Source of the DNA: Arthrobacter sp. AL12
GTDB lineage: Bacteria; Actinomycetota; Actinomycetes; Actinomycetales; Micrococcaceae
DNA: 64,000 nt
Direction of reading: 5' to 3'
Assembly: GCF_029960645.1 (NCBI RefSeq)
Contig: NZ_JASBQY010000005.1
Span: forward strand, 1 to 64,000
Made by a program: the position numbers and the translations under genes
Notes under the pieces: generated by a model
What the model saw: the letters and a program-made list of their open reading frames with translations, nothing else
What the model was told of the DNA's origin: nothing
Database searches by the model: none
In this document: positions 1 through 8,552 of the stretch, piece by piece
Numbering within the stretch: position 1 is the first letter of the stretch
Layout of the letters: every line of letters starts with the position of its first letter

Positions 1-225
1 GCAGGAATCCGCCCGATCCCGCAACGGATCAGCCCAAGGATCAGACCCGGCCTCCAGGGAAAGATCAGACCCGGCCTCCAGGGACGGAACGTCGCCGGAC
101 TGATCAATGCCGGACTGATCAGCATGGTCCGCCCCCGCGCCGCTGATTGCAGCCAGCTCAGCAACGGACGCCGCGACAGCCGCCAGGGCCGCCCTGCTCT
201 CCGCACTCCACACCGTGCTTTCCAT
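1..225 (-). CDS. DUF222 / HNH endonuclease-type protein, N-terminal part (runs off left edge)
   Basis: This minus-strand frame opens at ATG 225-223 and stays open for 75 codons to the window edge, so only the N-terminus is present. It begins MESTVWSAESRAALAAVAAS and continues with an Asp/Gly/Ser-rich stretch. That is the usual opening of the large DUF222 proteins with C-terminal HNH nuclease domains that are multicopy in Arthrobacter. The catalytic HNH part would lie to the left and is not seen. Codons for SLEAGSD are duplicated by a direct repeat at 39-60 and 63-84. No SOS box is visible upstream. The family call rests on the N-terminal style only. Confidence 0.6.
   Translation of the reverse strand, partial: MESTVWSAESRAALAAVAASVAELAAISGAGADHADQSGIDQSGDVPSLEAGSDLSLEAGSDPWADPLRDRADSC
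39..84. repeat. 24-bp-period direct repeat inside the DUF222 gene
   Basis: Twenty-two bases at 39-60 recur exactly at 63-84 with a 24-bp period. The repeat is in frame and duplicates eight codons of the low-complexity region of the left-edge gene, so it changes length without breaking the frame. Confidence 0.8.
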
Positions 226-438
226 ACGCTCAGACTAGAAGATGGCTACGACAAAATATCGCTACCGGCTGGGCGGCTGAGAGGCCGCGTGACACCGGCA
301 CTCCGGAGCCCGGGGAGGATTGGTTTCACCGGGACTGGTCTCTCATCGCGGGTGGCCGGACCTGGCGTCATGAGCCTGGTGTCCGGAGCGTTGAGCAAGG
401 CCCCCGTGCAGCACAGTCTGCCGGCTTGGCGGCAGCGG

Positions 439-1203
439 CTAGTCAGCGCCCACGACGGCCAGCGCGCCGGCAAAGCCCTGGGGCAGGCCAAGGGCAACAG
501 TGTCCAGGTCGACGAGTATCGTGCCGTCTAGGGGCTCCACATAAGCCTCGACGGAGGACGGTTCGATCCGCAGTCCGGTGCCGCGGGCCTTCAGCAGGGC
601 TTCCTTGCGGGCCCAGGCGGCTGTCCGCCATTGCATCGCCTGCTCCGGCGCCAGGGCGGAGAGCAGCTGCCGTTCCGCTGGTGTGAGGGCGACGTCATCG
701 AACCCGGGGAAGAGCACGCCGGAGCCGTGTTCCAGGTCGACGCCGACCGTTATCACCGCTGCGCCGTCGGGACGGACGGAGCCGGCGGGACGGACGGAGC
801 CGGCGGGACGGACGGAGCCGTCGGGACGGACGGAGCCGGCGGGACGGACGGAGCCGGCGGGACGGACGGAGCCGGCGGGACGGGCGGAGCTGGCGGGACG
901 GACGGAGCCGGCGGGACCGGCGGAGCTGGCGGGAGCGGCGGCCAGCAGGGCCCAGCCGTGGCTGCGGGAGAGGCTCAGGCCCAGACCGGCAGGGACCTGG
1001 TGGAGCCGGTAGCCGGGCCGGCCGTGGTCGAGCTCCGGGCCCGTTCCGCAGTCCGGGCAGGAATAGTCGGTTTCCAGGTCCCCGGGGCGCACGGCCAGGA
1101 TCCCGGCGGCGAACTCCCGCAGCGCGATTCGGCCAGCCAGGAAGTCCCGCCGGGCTGCCGGGTCCGTGATCCCCGCGGCACGCGCGCGTTCCGGGGGATC
1201 CAA
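439..1203 (-). CDS. 4'-phosphopantetheinyl transferase superfamily protein with internal hexapeptide repeat
   Basis: Sfp/AcpS-type enzymes move phosphopantetheine from CoA to a serine of carrier proteins. Visible motifs are the N-terminal half with RRDFLAGRIALREF, LSLSRSHGWALLAA, the metal-binding VGVDLE, and WARKEALLKARGTGL, which matches the family W-x-x-KEA-x-x-K signature. Between LLAAA and VITVGVDLE (about residues 88-147) sits a run of SVRPAG/SVRPDG hexapeptides absent from ordinary members, in the loop just before the catalytic aspartate. The only standard start in this frame is TTG 1203, but the in-frame upstream codons (VTVRSVRLADVGPDGEAF) look like the usual N-terminus, so the true start may be upstream and non-standard. 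It follows pheT on the same strand. The carrier-protein substrate is unknown. Confidence 0.8.
   Translation of the reverse strand: MDPPERARAAGITDPAARRDFLAGRIALREFAAGILAVRPGDLETDYSCPDCGTGPELDHGRPGYRLHQVPAGLGLSLSRSHGWALLAAAPASSAGPAGSVRPASSARPAGSVRPAGSVRPAGSVRPDGSVRPAGSVRPAGSVRPDGAAVITVGVDLEHGSGVLFPGFDDVALTPAERQLLSALAPEQAMQWRTAAWARKEALLKARGTGLRIEPSSVEAYVEPLDGTILVDLDTVALGLPQGFAGALAVVGAD
763..942. repeat. Ten 18-bp tandem units inside the phosphopantetheinyl transferase gene
   Basis: Ten consecutive 18-bp units resembling gccggcgggacggacgga run from 763 to 942. The central units differ by one or two bases and the units after 871 diverge more. On the minus strand each unit encodes a hexapeptide (SVRPAG or SVRPDG). 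The period is a multiple of three, so copy changes keep the frame. This is a minisatellite in coding DNA. Confidence 0.9.
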
Positions 1204-1295
1204 AAAGGCTTCGCCGTCCGGTCCGACGTCGGCAAGACGAACGGACCGGACGGTGACTCCGGCGACGGCGAGGGTCCCTCTGTGCCGTCTGGGCT

Positions 1296-3839
1296 CTAGC
1301 GTTGGACCGCTCCGAAGCGCTCATGGGCGACCGCCACGGCGCCCTCGCGGGCCGCGGATGCCTCGTCGGCGGTCAGCGTTCGGTCATCGGCCCGAAAACG
1401 CAGGCTGAAGGCCAGCGACTTCTGGCCGTCCTCGATGCCCTTGCCGGCGTACACATCGAAGAGTGCGACGTCTTCGAGCAGTTCCCCGGCGCCTTCGCGC
1501 AGCGCGCTGAGCACCTCATCCGCCGGAACCTCCTGCGGCACCACCAGAGCGACGTCCTGGGTAGCCACGGGGTACGTGGAGATGTGCCGGGCGACGATCA
1601 CGTCGGCGGCGGCCGCAAAGAGGGCGTCCGCGTTGAATTCGAGCGCCACGGACCGTGCGGGCATGTCGTGGGCGGCGAGCAGCTTCGGGTGCAGCTCGCC
1701 GGCATGGCCCAGGACCTCGCCGGTGCGGAGCGCCAGCTGCGCGGTCCGTCCCGGGTGGAAGGCCTGGTGCTGGCCCTGGCTGATGACGATCTCGACGCCG
1801 AGCACGTCGCCGGCGATCCGGGCGATGTCAAGGGCATCCGCCCAGTCCCATGCCCGGGGCGCGTGGCCGGCGGCGGCCGGCGAGTCGTGTCCGGTGAGAA
1901 CGGCGGCGAGGTACAGCGGCTGGTCCGGGACGCCGTCGTACAGTCCGTCCAGCACCTCTTCGCTGGGCCTGACGCCCAGCGGCGGGATCGTGGCGGTGCC
2001 GAGGGTGTCGCCCGGCAGGAACACGAGGCCGGCCTCGAACAGTGCCAGGTCGCGGAACCCGCGCGAGTGGTTGCGCTTGGCGACCTCGATCAGGCCCGGC
2101 AGGACCGAGGTGCGCAGGTAGCCCTGTTCCTCGCTGATCGGGTTGGCCAGCTTGAGGGCCTTGCGCGGCGCTCCTTCCGTGGACACGCCGAAGGTGTCAT
2201 TGGCGGCCTTGGAAACGAACGGGTACGCGAGGACCTCGGTGAGGCCTGACGCCGCGAGGGCCTGGAGCAGGCGCCGGCGCTGCTGCTGGACGCGGGTCAG
2301 CCCGCGGCCCGGCGGCGCCACCGGCAGGGACGCGGGGATCTGGTCGTAGCCGACCAACCGGGCGATCTCCTCGGTGAGGTCTTCCTTGGTTTCGAGGTCG
2401 TTGCGCCAGCTCGGGGCGGTGACGAGGTACCCACCGTCGCTCTTCGCGACGACGGCACCCAGGTCCTCGAGCGAGGTGAGGATCTGCTCCTCGGTGAAGT
2501 CGATGCCGATCCGTTCCGCGGCGAAGGCCGCGGGCAGTTCGACGGTGACGGCGTCCGGCGCGGTGCCGACGTCGGTCCCAGCCTCATCGGCGGTGCCCCC
2601 GGCGAGCTCGACCAGGAGGTCGACGACCCGCTGGGCGGCGACGCCGGCCACCTGCCAGTCGACGCCGCGTTCAAAGCGCTTGGACGCCTCGGACGGGAGC
2701 CGGTGGCGGCGGCGGGAGCGCGCGATGGACACTTCGTCGAAGTGCGCGGCCTCAACGAGGACGTTCGTGGTGGAGTCGGATACCTCAGTGGCAGCGCCGC
2801 CCATCACGCCGGCGATGCCGATCGCACCGGAACCGTCGGTGATGAGGAGGTCCTCGGCGTCGAGCGCGCGTTCCTTGGCGTCCAGGGTGGTGATCTTTTC
2901 CCCGGCCACGGCACGGCGGACCACGATGTCGCCGGAGAGCGTGTCCAGGTCGTAGCAGTGCGTGGGCTGGCCGAGTTCGAGCATGACGTAGTTCGAGATG
3001 TCCACGGGCAGCGAGATCGAGCGGATGCCGGCCAGGCGCAGCCGGGAGGTCATCCACGGGGGTGTCGGCTTCGTGGCGTCGACGCCGCGGACGGTGCGGG
3101 CCACGAAGCGGTCACAGCCCGGCTTGCCGTAGATCGGGGCGTCGTCGTTGAGTTTGACGCCGTGGCCGCCGGCCAGTTCCGCGGGTGCCTGAACCTTCGA
3201 CGCCGGGTCGGTAAAGGACGTGCCGGTGGCGTGGGCGTACTCACGGGCCACTCCGCGGATGGAGAACGCATACCCGCGGTCCGGGGTGACGTTGATTTCG
3301 GCGGCCTGGTCGTAGAGGCCGAGCAGCTCCATAGCGTCGGTGCCGATTTCCGGGTCCAGCCCGATCCGGGACAGCACCAGGATGCCGTCGTGGTCCTCGC
3401 CGATGCCGAGCTCGCGCACGGAGGCGATCATGCCGGCGGAGAGGTGCCCGTAGGTGTTCCGCGCGGAGATACGGAAGTCGCCGGGCAGCACGGCACCGGG
3501 GAGGGTGACCACCACCTTGTCGCCTTCCACGAAGTTGTGGGCGCCGCAGATGATGCCCTGGACACCGGAGGGGTCGATGCCCTCGCCGGTGAGGCTCTGC
3601 TGCTGGCCTTCGGGGACTACCCGGACCTGGCACCAGTTAATGGTTTTGCCGTTGGTCTGGGGTTCCTTGACGATGCTCAGGACCTGCCCAACCACGATGG
3701 GGCCCTGAAGGGTGTCAGTGGGACGGTGGACGGCTTCTTCTTCAAAGCCGACCTTGACCAGTTCGGCCATCACGTCTTCGGCCGTTGCTCCGGCCGGTAC
3801 CTGCGCGAATTCACGCAGCCAGGAAAGGGGGATACGCAC
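1296..3839 (-). CDS. pheT: Phenylalanine-tRNA ligase beta subunit
   Basis: At 847 aa this is full length for a bacterial PheT. It opens with MRIPLSWLREFAQVPAG, followed by the EMAP-II-like tRNA-binding region (about 40-155), the B3/B4 editing domain, the B5 domain (about 400-475) and a C-terminal ferredoxin-fold anticodon-binding domain that includes STYPVATQDVALVV. With PheS it forms the cytoplasmic alpha2beta2 enzyme that charges tRNA-Phe, and the beta subunit clears mischarged tyrosine. The start lies two bases beyond the pheS stop, so the two are translated from one transcript. Confidence 0.98.
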   Translation of the reverse strand: MRIPLSWLREFAQVPAGATAEDVMAELVKVGFEEEAVHRPTDTLQGPIVVGQVLSIVKEPQTNGKTINWCQVRVVPEGQQQSLTGEGIDPSGVQGIICGAHNFVEGDKVVVTLPGAVLPGDFRISARNTYGHLSAGMIASVRELGIGEDHDGILVLSRIGLDPEIGTDAMELLGLYDQAAEINVTPDRGYAFSIRGVAREYAHATGTSFTDPASKVQAPAELAGGHGVKLNDDAPIYGKPGCDRFVARTVRGVDATKPTPPWMTSRLRLAGIRSISLPVDISNYVMLELGQPTHCYDLDTLSGDIVVRRAVAGEKITTLDAKERALDAEDLLITDGSGAIGIAGVMGGAATEVSDSTTNVLVEAAHFDEVSIARSRRRHRLPSEASKRFERGVDWQVAGVAAQRVVDLLVELAGGTADEAGTDVGTAPDAVTVELPAAFAAERIGIDFTEEQILTSLEDLGAVVAKSDGGYLVTAPSWRNDLETKEDLTEEIARLVGYDQIPASLPVAPPGRGLTRVQQQRRRLLQALAASGLTEVLAYPFVSKAANDTFGVSTEGAPRKALKLANPISEEQGYLRTSVLPGLIEVAKRNHSRGFRDLALFEAGLVFLPGDTLGTATIPPLGVRPSEEVLDGLYDGVPDQPLYLAAVLTGHDSPAAAGHAPRAWDWADALDIARIAGDVLGVEIVISQGQHQAFHPGRTAQLALRTGEVLGHAGELHPKLLAAHDMPARSVALEFNADALFAAAADVIVARHISTYPVATQDVALVVPQEVPADEVLSALREGAGELLEDVALFDVYAGKGIEDGQKSLAFSLRFRADDRTLTADEASAAREGAVAVAHERFGAVQR

Positions 3840-3841
3840 TG

Positions 3842-4903
<1,062 letters not shown>

Positions 4904-5266
4904 CTACTGTTCTTAGCTACGAGTCGGTTCATGCCAACGCACTGGACGCTCAACAGGAGCAGGGACCGGCGCGTGGACAAAGGGCAGGGCCCGCCAAAAT
5001 CGCTCCGGCGGGCGCTCCCCACCAGTCTAGTTGAACGGGCTCAGGTGCCCGAACGTGACGGTGCTCCCCGGGCCGCCGGCACTGCAGCGCACCTCGCTGC
5101 CGACCCCTTGGCCCATCCCCCTGTCCGTCCCTTCTGTCCGTCCCACGTCTCCAGCCCTCGTGCCAGTCCCTTCTGTCCGTCCCTCCTGCCAGTCCCCCTG
5201 TCCGTCCCACATCTCCAACCCTCGTGCTTCGTATCCGGCGGGCTGGTCCCCGGCTAGCATGGCCTC
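4904..5266. other. Intergenic region with pheS leader and C/T-rich repeats
   Basis: This 363-bp gap separates pheS (minus) from the HEXXH protein (plus). Near 4989-5013 is a GCCCGCC/GGCGGGC inverted repeat in the pheS leader. A TAGACT hexamer on the minus strand near 5030 could be a -10 element. From 5105 to 5230 the sequence is C/T-rich with many copies of ctgtccgtcc. No gene is supported. Confidence 0.5.
5134..5227. repeat. Long-period imperfect direct repeat
   Basis: Thirty bases at 5134-5163 recur at 5198-5227 with two mismatches (period 64 bp), and shorter ctgtccgtcc units lie between and before them. The array sits immediately upstream of the plus-strand gene at 5267. Confidence 0.75.
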
Positions 5267-5776
5267 ATGACGCCGGGACAACGGCTGCGGCAGCTGGCCA
5301 ATGTGCTCAACGCAACAACTCCGCTGGGGTTGCTGCTGGCCGGCTGTGCCCGCGCACCCGTCCGCCGCGGACCCCACGGGCTCCTGATCGCCACCGGGTA
5401 CCGCTGGCGGCTGCCCTTCGCGGGCGCCTTCACTGTCGGCAATGTAGTGATCTTCCGTGCCGGTCCCGCCGAAGCCCTGGCAAACCCGGCGCTGCTGGGG
5501 CACGAGGAGCGGCACTGCACCCAGTACGCCTGGTGCCTGGGCCTCCCGTTCCTGCCGCTGTATTTCCTCGCCGCGGGCTGGTCCCTGGCCCGGACCGGCA
5601 ACCCCGGCTCGCGCAACCTCTTTGAACGGCACGCCGGGCTGCAGGCCGGCGGCTACCCGGAGCTGAGCGACCGGATCCAGGCATCCGGTCGAAAACCCAT
5701 GCTCCAAGAACAACGGATCCCAGAAGACCGGCAGGACGGGCCCGGCGGTCCGCGAACGGAACGAGGCATGACATGA
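5267..5776 (+). CDS. Putative membrane-associated protein with HEXXH motif
   Basis: I do not recognise a named family for this 169-aa protein. It carries H79-E-E-R-H83 (LLGHEERHCTQYAW), matching the zinc-metallopeptidase HEXXH pattern, followed at once by a hydrophobic segment (about 89-107, LGLPFLPLYFLAAGW). An Asn-Pro and a HAGLQAGG element come further on. This arrangement resembles short DUF4157-like predicted metallo-proteins. The C-terminal 40 residues are hydrophilic. Its TGA overlaps the ATG of the SIMPL gene (ATGA), so the two are translationally coupled. Peptidase activity is an inference from the motif alone. Confidence 0.75.
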   Translation: MTPGQRLRQLANVLNATTPLGLLLAGCARAPVRRGPHGLLIATGYRWRLPFAGAFTVGNVVIFRAGPAEALANPALLGHEERHCTQYAWCLGLPFLPLYFLAAGWSLARTGNPGSRNLFERHAGLQAGGYPELSDRIQASGRKPMLQEQRIPEDRQDGPGGPRTERGMT

Positions 5777-6411
5777 GCGGCAGCCCCAGAACCATCTCCG
5801 TCACCGGGTCCGGCAACGCGGAAGCCGCCCCGGACCTGATGACCCTTTCGATCGGCGTCGAGTGCCGCCGGGAGGAGGTCGGCGCGGCCTATGGCGAGGC
5901 GGGCCGGGTCTCGGCGGCCATTACCGCAGCGCTCCGCGGGTACAACGTGGCGGACCCGGACATCACGACGTCGGGACTTAATGTCCGCGCCGAGGTGAAC
6001 TGGCAGGAGGGCCGGGGACAGGTTGTCTCGGGCTACCTGGCATCGAGCGTGCTGAGTGTCCGGCTCAGGGAGCTGGGCGCGTCGAACGAGGTCATCGCCG
6101 CAGCGGTGGCGGCCGGCGGAAACGATGTCCGGCTCAACGGGCTGGAGCTCGGCTTCGCTGACCCCGCCGCGGTCACCGCCCGGGCCCGCGAGGCTGCCTG
6201 GCAGGACGCCCTCACCACGGCCGGTCACTTCGCGTCCCTCGCCGGGGCCTCGTTGGGAATAGTGGTATCCCTTACGCAGCAGACCGGTTACCCGGTACCG
6301 ATCCCGGCAGTGAAAATGCAGCGGGCCGCCGCGGTGGAGTCGCTCACCGTGGAGGCCGGAGAATCCAGCATCAGCGCTACCGTCAACGTGGTGTGGGAAC
6401 TGCTCGACTGA
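5773..6411 (+). CDS. SIMPL domain (DUF541/YggE-like) protein
   Basis: The 212-aa protein opens with RTISVTGSGNAEAAPDLMTLSIGV, the typical start of the SIMPL/DUF541 family (YggE, BP26, IRAKBP1), which forms ring or channel-like oligomers and has been linked to oxidative stress. The domain fills almost the whole length. No signal peptide is visible, unlike many YggE proteins, which suggests a cytoplasmic version. It overlaps the upstream HEXXH gene by four bases. Confidence 0.9.
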   Translation: MSGSPRTISVTGSGNAEAAPDLMTLSIGVECRREEVGAAYGEAGRVSAAITAALRGYNVADPDITTSGLNVRAEVNWQEGRGQVVSGYLASSVLSVRLRELGASNEVIAAAVAAGGNDVRLNGLELGFADPAAVTARAREAAWQDALTTAGHFASLAGASLGIVVSLTQQTGYPVPIPAVKMQRAAAVESLTVEAGESSISATVNVVWELLD

Positions 6412-6485
6412 GGCGCTGACGTTGCAGCGTCCGGGCTGGCGGGGTCCCGGCTGGCGGGGTCCCGGCCGGCCGGGTCCGGGCCCGG

Positions 6486-7133
6486 CTATTGCGTGGCGCC
6501 GGCGGCGATCCTGAGGTCCACAGTCGTTGCCAGAGAGGTGCGGACGACGACGGCGAGCGCCTCCACGAGCTGTTCCAGCGGCAGCGCCGGGTCCGTGCTA
6601 CCCGGCGGCAGCTGGGCCGGCTCGTAGGGAACGTGAACGAAGCCTCCCCGGGTCCCGGGCCGCAGCCGAAGGGCGTGCATCAGCCCGTAGAAGACGTGGT
6701 TGCAGACGTAAGTGCCAGCGGTCTGGGAGACCTCGGCGGGGATCCCGACTGCGAGAAGGTCCGCGAGCGCCGCCTTCACCGGCAGTGTGCTGAAGTAGGC
6801 GGCAGGTCCGCCGGTAACCACCGGCTGGTCCACAGGCGCATTGCCGGCATTGTCCGGGATCCGGGCGTCGTCACAGTTGATCGCGATCCTTTCCAGCGAC
6901 ACCCCGGACCGTCCGCCGGCTTGGCCCGCGCAGATCACCAGATCCGGGTGGTACTGCTCCAGCGCTGCTTCCAGCCCGCGGACCGCGTCCCCAAAGACGC
7001 ACGGCAGCTCCACGGCCTGCGTCTCAAGCCCCCCGGCCCGGAGCCGGGCCGCGGCCTCCCGCGCTGCCGACCACGAAGGGTTGGTGCTTTCGCCGCCGAA
7101 CGGTTCGAACCCTGTCAGGAGAATCATTGGCAC
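6486..7133 (-). CDS. pcp: Pyroglutamyl-peptidase I (pyrrolidone-carboxylate peptidase)
   Basis: The 215-aa C15 cysteine peptidase removes N-terminal pyroglutamate from peptides in the cytoplasm. It opens MILLTGFEPFGGESTNPSW. The triad is visible as E81 (SLERIAIN), C144 (AGTYVCNHVFYG) and H167 (GGFVHVPYEP). Length and motif spacing match the family. It stands alone, facing away from the radical SAM gene at 7291. Confidence 0.95.
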   Translation of the reverse strand: MPMILLTGFEPFGGESTNPSWSAAREAAARLRAGGLETQAVELPCVFGDAVRGLEAALEQYHPDLVICAGQAGGRSGVSLERIAINCDDARIPDNAGNAPVDQPVVTGGPAAYFSTLPVKAALADLLAVGIPAEVSQTAGTYVCNHVFYGLMHALRLRPGTRGGFVHVPYEPAQLPPGSTDPALPLEQLVEALAVVVRTSLATTVDLRIAAGATQ

Positions 7134-7268
7134 AGCCTAACAAGTCCGCTGACGGTCAAGCCGTGAGGAGGGCCTGTCGGGGCCGGCGGGATGCGGCGGA
7201 GACCCGGCGGGGTCCGCAGGTGCCATCGGAATGCGCCGGCGACCGGCGGGGGTCCTTGACTTAAACTA

Positions 7269-7283
7269 GAACATATATTCGAA
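7269..7283. promoter_or_regulatory. SOS box (LexA operator) upstream of the radical SAM gene
   Basis: The sequence gaacatatattcgaa matches the palindromic actinobacterial LexA operator. It ends seven bases before ATG 7291. A TTGACT at 7256-7261 and TATATT inside the box may be promoter elements, so bound LexA would cover the promoter and the start region. Confidence 0.85.
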
Positions 7284-7290
7284 TGGAGCC

Positions 7291-8466
7291 ATGAGATGGG
7301 ACGCACAAGCACTCAAACCGGCCCCCGAAGTCAGGGCCCCAGGAAACGGGTCCCCGGGGGGCGTGACAGCCGGAGCCACAGGCGGGCGCAGCCCCTCCCC
7401 CGCCACCGATCCCCTGCTGCCCCTGATCGGGCTGGTGCGTTCCGTGACCACCCCCGAGTTTGCCGGCGTCACTTTCCATGAGGTCACTGCCAAATCGGTG
7501 CTCAACAAAGTGGTCGCCGGTTCGCGGATGCCGTTCGAATGGACCATCAACCCCTACCGCGGCTGCAGCCATGCGTGCGTCTACTGCTTCGCCCGGAAGA
7601 GCCACACCTACCTCGACTTCGACGCCGGGCTGGACTTTGACAGCCAGGTGGTGGTGAAGATCAACGCCGCCGAGGTCCTGCGCCGGGAGCTGGCCAAGCC
7701 CTCATGGGCGCGGCAGCATGTGGCCCTCGGCACCAACACTGACCCCTACCAGCGGGCCGAGGGCCGCTACCAGCTCATGCCCGGCATCATCGGCGCCCTG
7801 GCCGATTCCGGCACTCCCCTGTCGATCCTGACCAAGGGCACGCTGCTGGCCCGGGACATCCCGCTCCTGAAGCACGCTGCCGCGCAGGTGCCCGTCGGTG
7901 TAGGCATCTCCCTGGCGATGACGGACGAACGCCTCTCCGAGGCTGTGGAGCCCGGCACACCCGGTCCCCGTGCACGCCTCAAGCTGATCACAAGGCTCCG
8001 GGAAGCGGGGCTGCCGTGCGGGGTGATGGCCATGCCCATCCTGCCCTGGCTCTCGGACAGCGACGAGGCCCTGGATTCCCTGTTCGGCTCCCTGGCTGCG
8101 GCGGGTGCCACCGGCGTCACGGCGGGGGCCCTATACCTCAAGCCCGGGACCCGGGAATGGTTCATGCAGTGGATCGCCCGGGAACATCCCCAGCTCGCCG
8201 GCAAGTACCGGCGGCTGTACGGCACCGGCTCCTACGCTTCCCCGGAGTACCGCGCCTGGCTGTCCGGACGCATCCGCTACTTCAAGGCCCGCCATGGTTT
8301 CTCAGGAGCGCAGGGCTTCAGCCACCGCGACCTCAACGACGATCCCGGCAGCAATGATCCCCGCGACGATGAGGCGCAGTACCCCGCCGGCAGCATTCCC
8401 AAGGTGGCCGCAATCCCCGGCGGCGAGCGGGCCTCAATCGGCGCCGCGCAGCCCACCCTTTTCTAG
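7291..8466 (+). CDS. Rv2578c-family radical SAM protein (SOS-controlled)
   Basis: The 391-aa radical SAM enzyme has the cluster motif C92-x3-C96-x2-C99 (GCSHACVYCFAR) and resembles mycobacterial Rv2578c and the spore photoproduct lyase-like group, including LGTNTDPYQRAEGRYQLMPG. The conserved MRW start supports ATG 7291. An SOS box lies directly before the start codon. As I recall, the M. tuberculosis homologue is also a LexA target, so a DNA-damage role is likely, but its substrate is unknown. An N-terminal insert of about 20 residues (positions 10-42) and a hydrophilic C-terminal tail are extra. Confidence 0.92.
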   Translation: MRWDAQALKPAPEVRAPGNGSPGGVTAGATGGRSPSPATDPLLPLIGLVRSVTTPEFAGVTFHEVTAKSVLNKVVAGSRMPFEWTINPYRGCSHACVYCFARKSHTYLDFDAGLDFDSQVVVKINAAEVLRRELAKPSWARQHVALGTNTDPYQRAEGRYQLMPGIIGALADSGTPLSILTKGTLLARDIPLLKHAAAQVPVGVGISLAMTDERLSEAVEPGTPGPRARLKLITRLREAGLPCGVMAMPILPWLSDSDEALDSLFGSLAAAGATGVTAGALYLKPGTREWFMQWIAREHPQLAGKYRRLYGTGSYASPEYRAWLSGRIRYFKARHGFSGAQGFSHRDLNDDPGSNDPRDDEAQYPAGSIPKVAAIPGGERASIGAAQPTLF

Positions 8467-8494
8467 GGGTTTCCGGAGGGCTGTCCAGACGGTT

Positions 8495-8552
8495 GGAGGG
8501 CTGCCTAGCAGGCCGTCGAGCAGGCCGTCGAGCAGGCTGGAGGGCTGCCTAG
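8495..8552. repeat. Short direct repeats downstream of the radical SAM gene
   Basis: ggagggctgcctag occurs at 8495-8508 and 8539-8552, flanking two tandem copies of caggccgtcgag (8509-8532). It fills the gap between the convergent radical SAM and pntB genes and overlaps the last codon of pntB. Confidence 0.75.

Noticed and set aside
4980..5020. T-box or other riboswitch in the pheS leader
   Set aside because: Only one GC-rich hairpin is visible, with no specifier loop, T-box sequence or terminator/antiterminator pair.
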